From: Acidobacteriaceae bacterium
GTDB taxonomy: Bacteria; Acidobacteriota; Terriglobia; Terriglobales; Acidobacteriaceae
Direction: 5' to 3'
DNA: 6,736 bases
Assembly: GCA_030039895.1 (NCBI GenBank)
Contig: JASHUR010000104.1
Location: 1-6,736, forward strand
Shown: piece by piece, positions 6,228-6,736 of the stretch
Layout: every line of letters begins with the position of its first letter
Numbering within the stretch: position 1 is the stretch's first letter
Translations under genes and position numbers: made by a program
The notes under the pieces: model-generated
The model's input: the letters and a program-made list of their open reading frames with translations, nothing else
What the model was told of the DNA's origin: nothing
Databases searched by the model: none

Positions 6228-6234
6228 CCCTCCT
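6228..6234 (-). promoter_or_regulatory. Strong ribosome binding site deciding the CocE-type start
   Basis: AGGAGGG on the - strand lies 8-9 nt before ATG 6217-6219. It rules out the in-frame ATG at 6247-6249, which lies upstream of this site and would add ten residues ahead of the signal peptide. Confidence 0.8.
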
Positions 6235-6248
6235 TATGGCAAAAGACA

Positions 6249-6254
6249 AGTGTA
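6249..6254 (-). promoter_or_regulatory. Possible -10 box between fucosidase and CocE-type genes
   Basis: TACACT on the - strand, within GTTACACT, matches TAnnnT and the octamer before the lipoprotein gene. It would start transcription about 23 nt before the CocE-type ATG, leaving the ribosome site intact. The -35 position (AGTAAT or CAGTAA) is poor, and there is no TG extension. It could be an internal operon promoter or chance. Confidence 0.25.
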
Positions 6255-6272
6255 ACGGAGTGGGCGCTGGTA

Positions 6273-6736
6273 TTACTGATCGCCGGAGAAAAGCCCGAAC
6301 TCAGAAAGGGCGATGGGCGCCGGCGATTCCACGATGCGCAGACGAACCTGATCTGTGGTCACGGGGTTGCTGAGACGGAGAAGACGGCGGACGCACACGC
6401 TGGTCGCCTGGGTGATCTGCGTCCAGTCGCTACCCTGCCGGGCGTCTATGGCAAAGGATTCGATGCGCTGGCCAAGTGCAGTCGCTTCGCGCAGTCGGAC
6501 GACGTTGAAACTGACCGGAGCTGCGAAGTCCAGCGTGAGATGCGGGCTGGTCGCATCGTCGTCCGTGGCCCAGTAGGTATCTGGATTGCCGTCGACGAGT
6601 CGTGTGGGCGCGAAGCGCCGCTCATTCCCGCGAACATTGGAAGCGCGTAACCGGGCATTTCGGGCGAGATTTACGGCAAAGGTTGATTCGACAATCTTGC
6701 GGAAGCCGCGGAGCGAGGCGACGTCCTCGGGCGAGA
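6273..6736 (-). CDS. GH29 alpha-L-fucosidase, C-terminal part with F5/8 type C (discoidin-like) domain
   Basis: An uninterrupted - strand frame runs in from the right edge and stops at TAA 6273-6275, giving the last 153 residues; its start lies outside the window. The first 25 residues (SPEDVASLRGFRKIVESTFAVNLAR) match the helix and linker that end the catalytic barrel region of GH29 enzymes of the plant AtFUC1-like type. From about residue 27 the rest is a beta-sandwich of the F5/8 type C kind: LVDGNPDTYWATDD, LTLDFAAPVSFNVVRLREATALGQRIESFAID, then RRLLRL, TTDQVRLRI and the closing ALSEFGLF. Family enzymes remove alpha-linked L-fucose from glycans, and the terminal domain probably aids carbohydrate binding. 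The catalytic nucleophile and acid/base lie outside the window. The CocE-type gene starts 53 bp downstream on the same strand with no terminator between, suggesting one transcript. Confidence 0.9.
   Translation of the reverse strand, partial: SPEDVASLRGFRKIVESTFAVNLARNARLRASNVRGNERRFAPTRLVDGNPDTYWATDDDATSPHLTLDFAAPVSFNVVRLREATALGQRIESFAIDARQGSDWTQITQATSVCVRRLLRLSNPVTTDQVRLRIVESPAPIALSEFGLFSGDQ

Noticed and set aside
6171..6650. + strand open frame of 159 codons
   Set aside because: It lies antisense to the CocE-type start and the fucosidase C-terminus, both of which are clearly recognisable on the - strand.
1..6736. Mobile element, CRISPR array, toxin-antitoxin or defence genes
   Set aside because: No transposase, integrase, regularly spaced repeats, target-site duplications or recognisable defence domain were seen on either strand.

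Overview
The window looks like ordinary chromosomal DNA from a soil-type acidobacterium (Acidobacteriota, Terriglobia-like, e.g. the Edaphobacter/Granulicella/Terriglobus group). This assignment is by protein style, not by a database search. The signs are moderately high GC, a large secreted lipoprotein combining Ig-like domains with a beta-propeller tail and carrying the 'CGGTWNRN' type of block I associate with Acidobacteria, a DUF4242 protein, and several secreted hydrolases. I see no mobile element, tRNA, rRNA, CRISPR array or phage gene.

Layout from left to right. (1) 1-162, + strand: the 3' end of an S9-type (prolyl oligopeptidase-like) peptidase with its catalytic-His motif. (2) 175-234: two perfect hairpins between convergent genes, probably a bidirectional terminator. 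(3) 270-917, - strand: a 215-aa exported protein of unknown function. (4) 918-1206: a 289-bp divergent intergenic region with a perfect 10-bp inverted repeat and, just before the next gene, an extended -10 box suggesting a leaderless mRNA. (5) 1207-3594, + strand: a 795-aa cysteine-rich lipoprotein with Ig-like and beta-propeller-like parts, followed by a strong intrinsic terminator at 3612-3647. (6) A block of - strand genes, read right to left: the C-terminal end of a GH29 alpha-L-fucosidase (6273-6736, cut by the window edge), a 705-aa CocE/NonD (peptidase S15 type) secreted hydrolase (4102-6219), and a 90-aa DUF4242 protein (3686-3958).

How they may work together. The fucosidase and CocE-type hydrolase are on the same strand, 53 bp apart with no terminator between them, so they are probably co-transcribed and may act in periplasmic or extracellular breakdown of fucosylated polymers or peptides/esters. 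The DUF4242 gene follows after 143 bp with its own candidate promoter, so it may be expressed separately. The S9 fragment, the 215-aa protein and the lipoprotein are separate transcription units. With a fucosidase, two alpha/beta-hydrolase-type enzymes and two exported proteins, the region has a secretion and scavenging character. I found no coherent new defence, mobile or biosynthetic system. The least explained parts are the large lipoprotein with its leaderless-type promoter and adjacent inverted repeat, the 215-aa exported protein, and the N-terminal add-on domain of the CocE-type enzyme.
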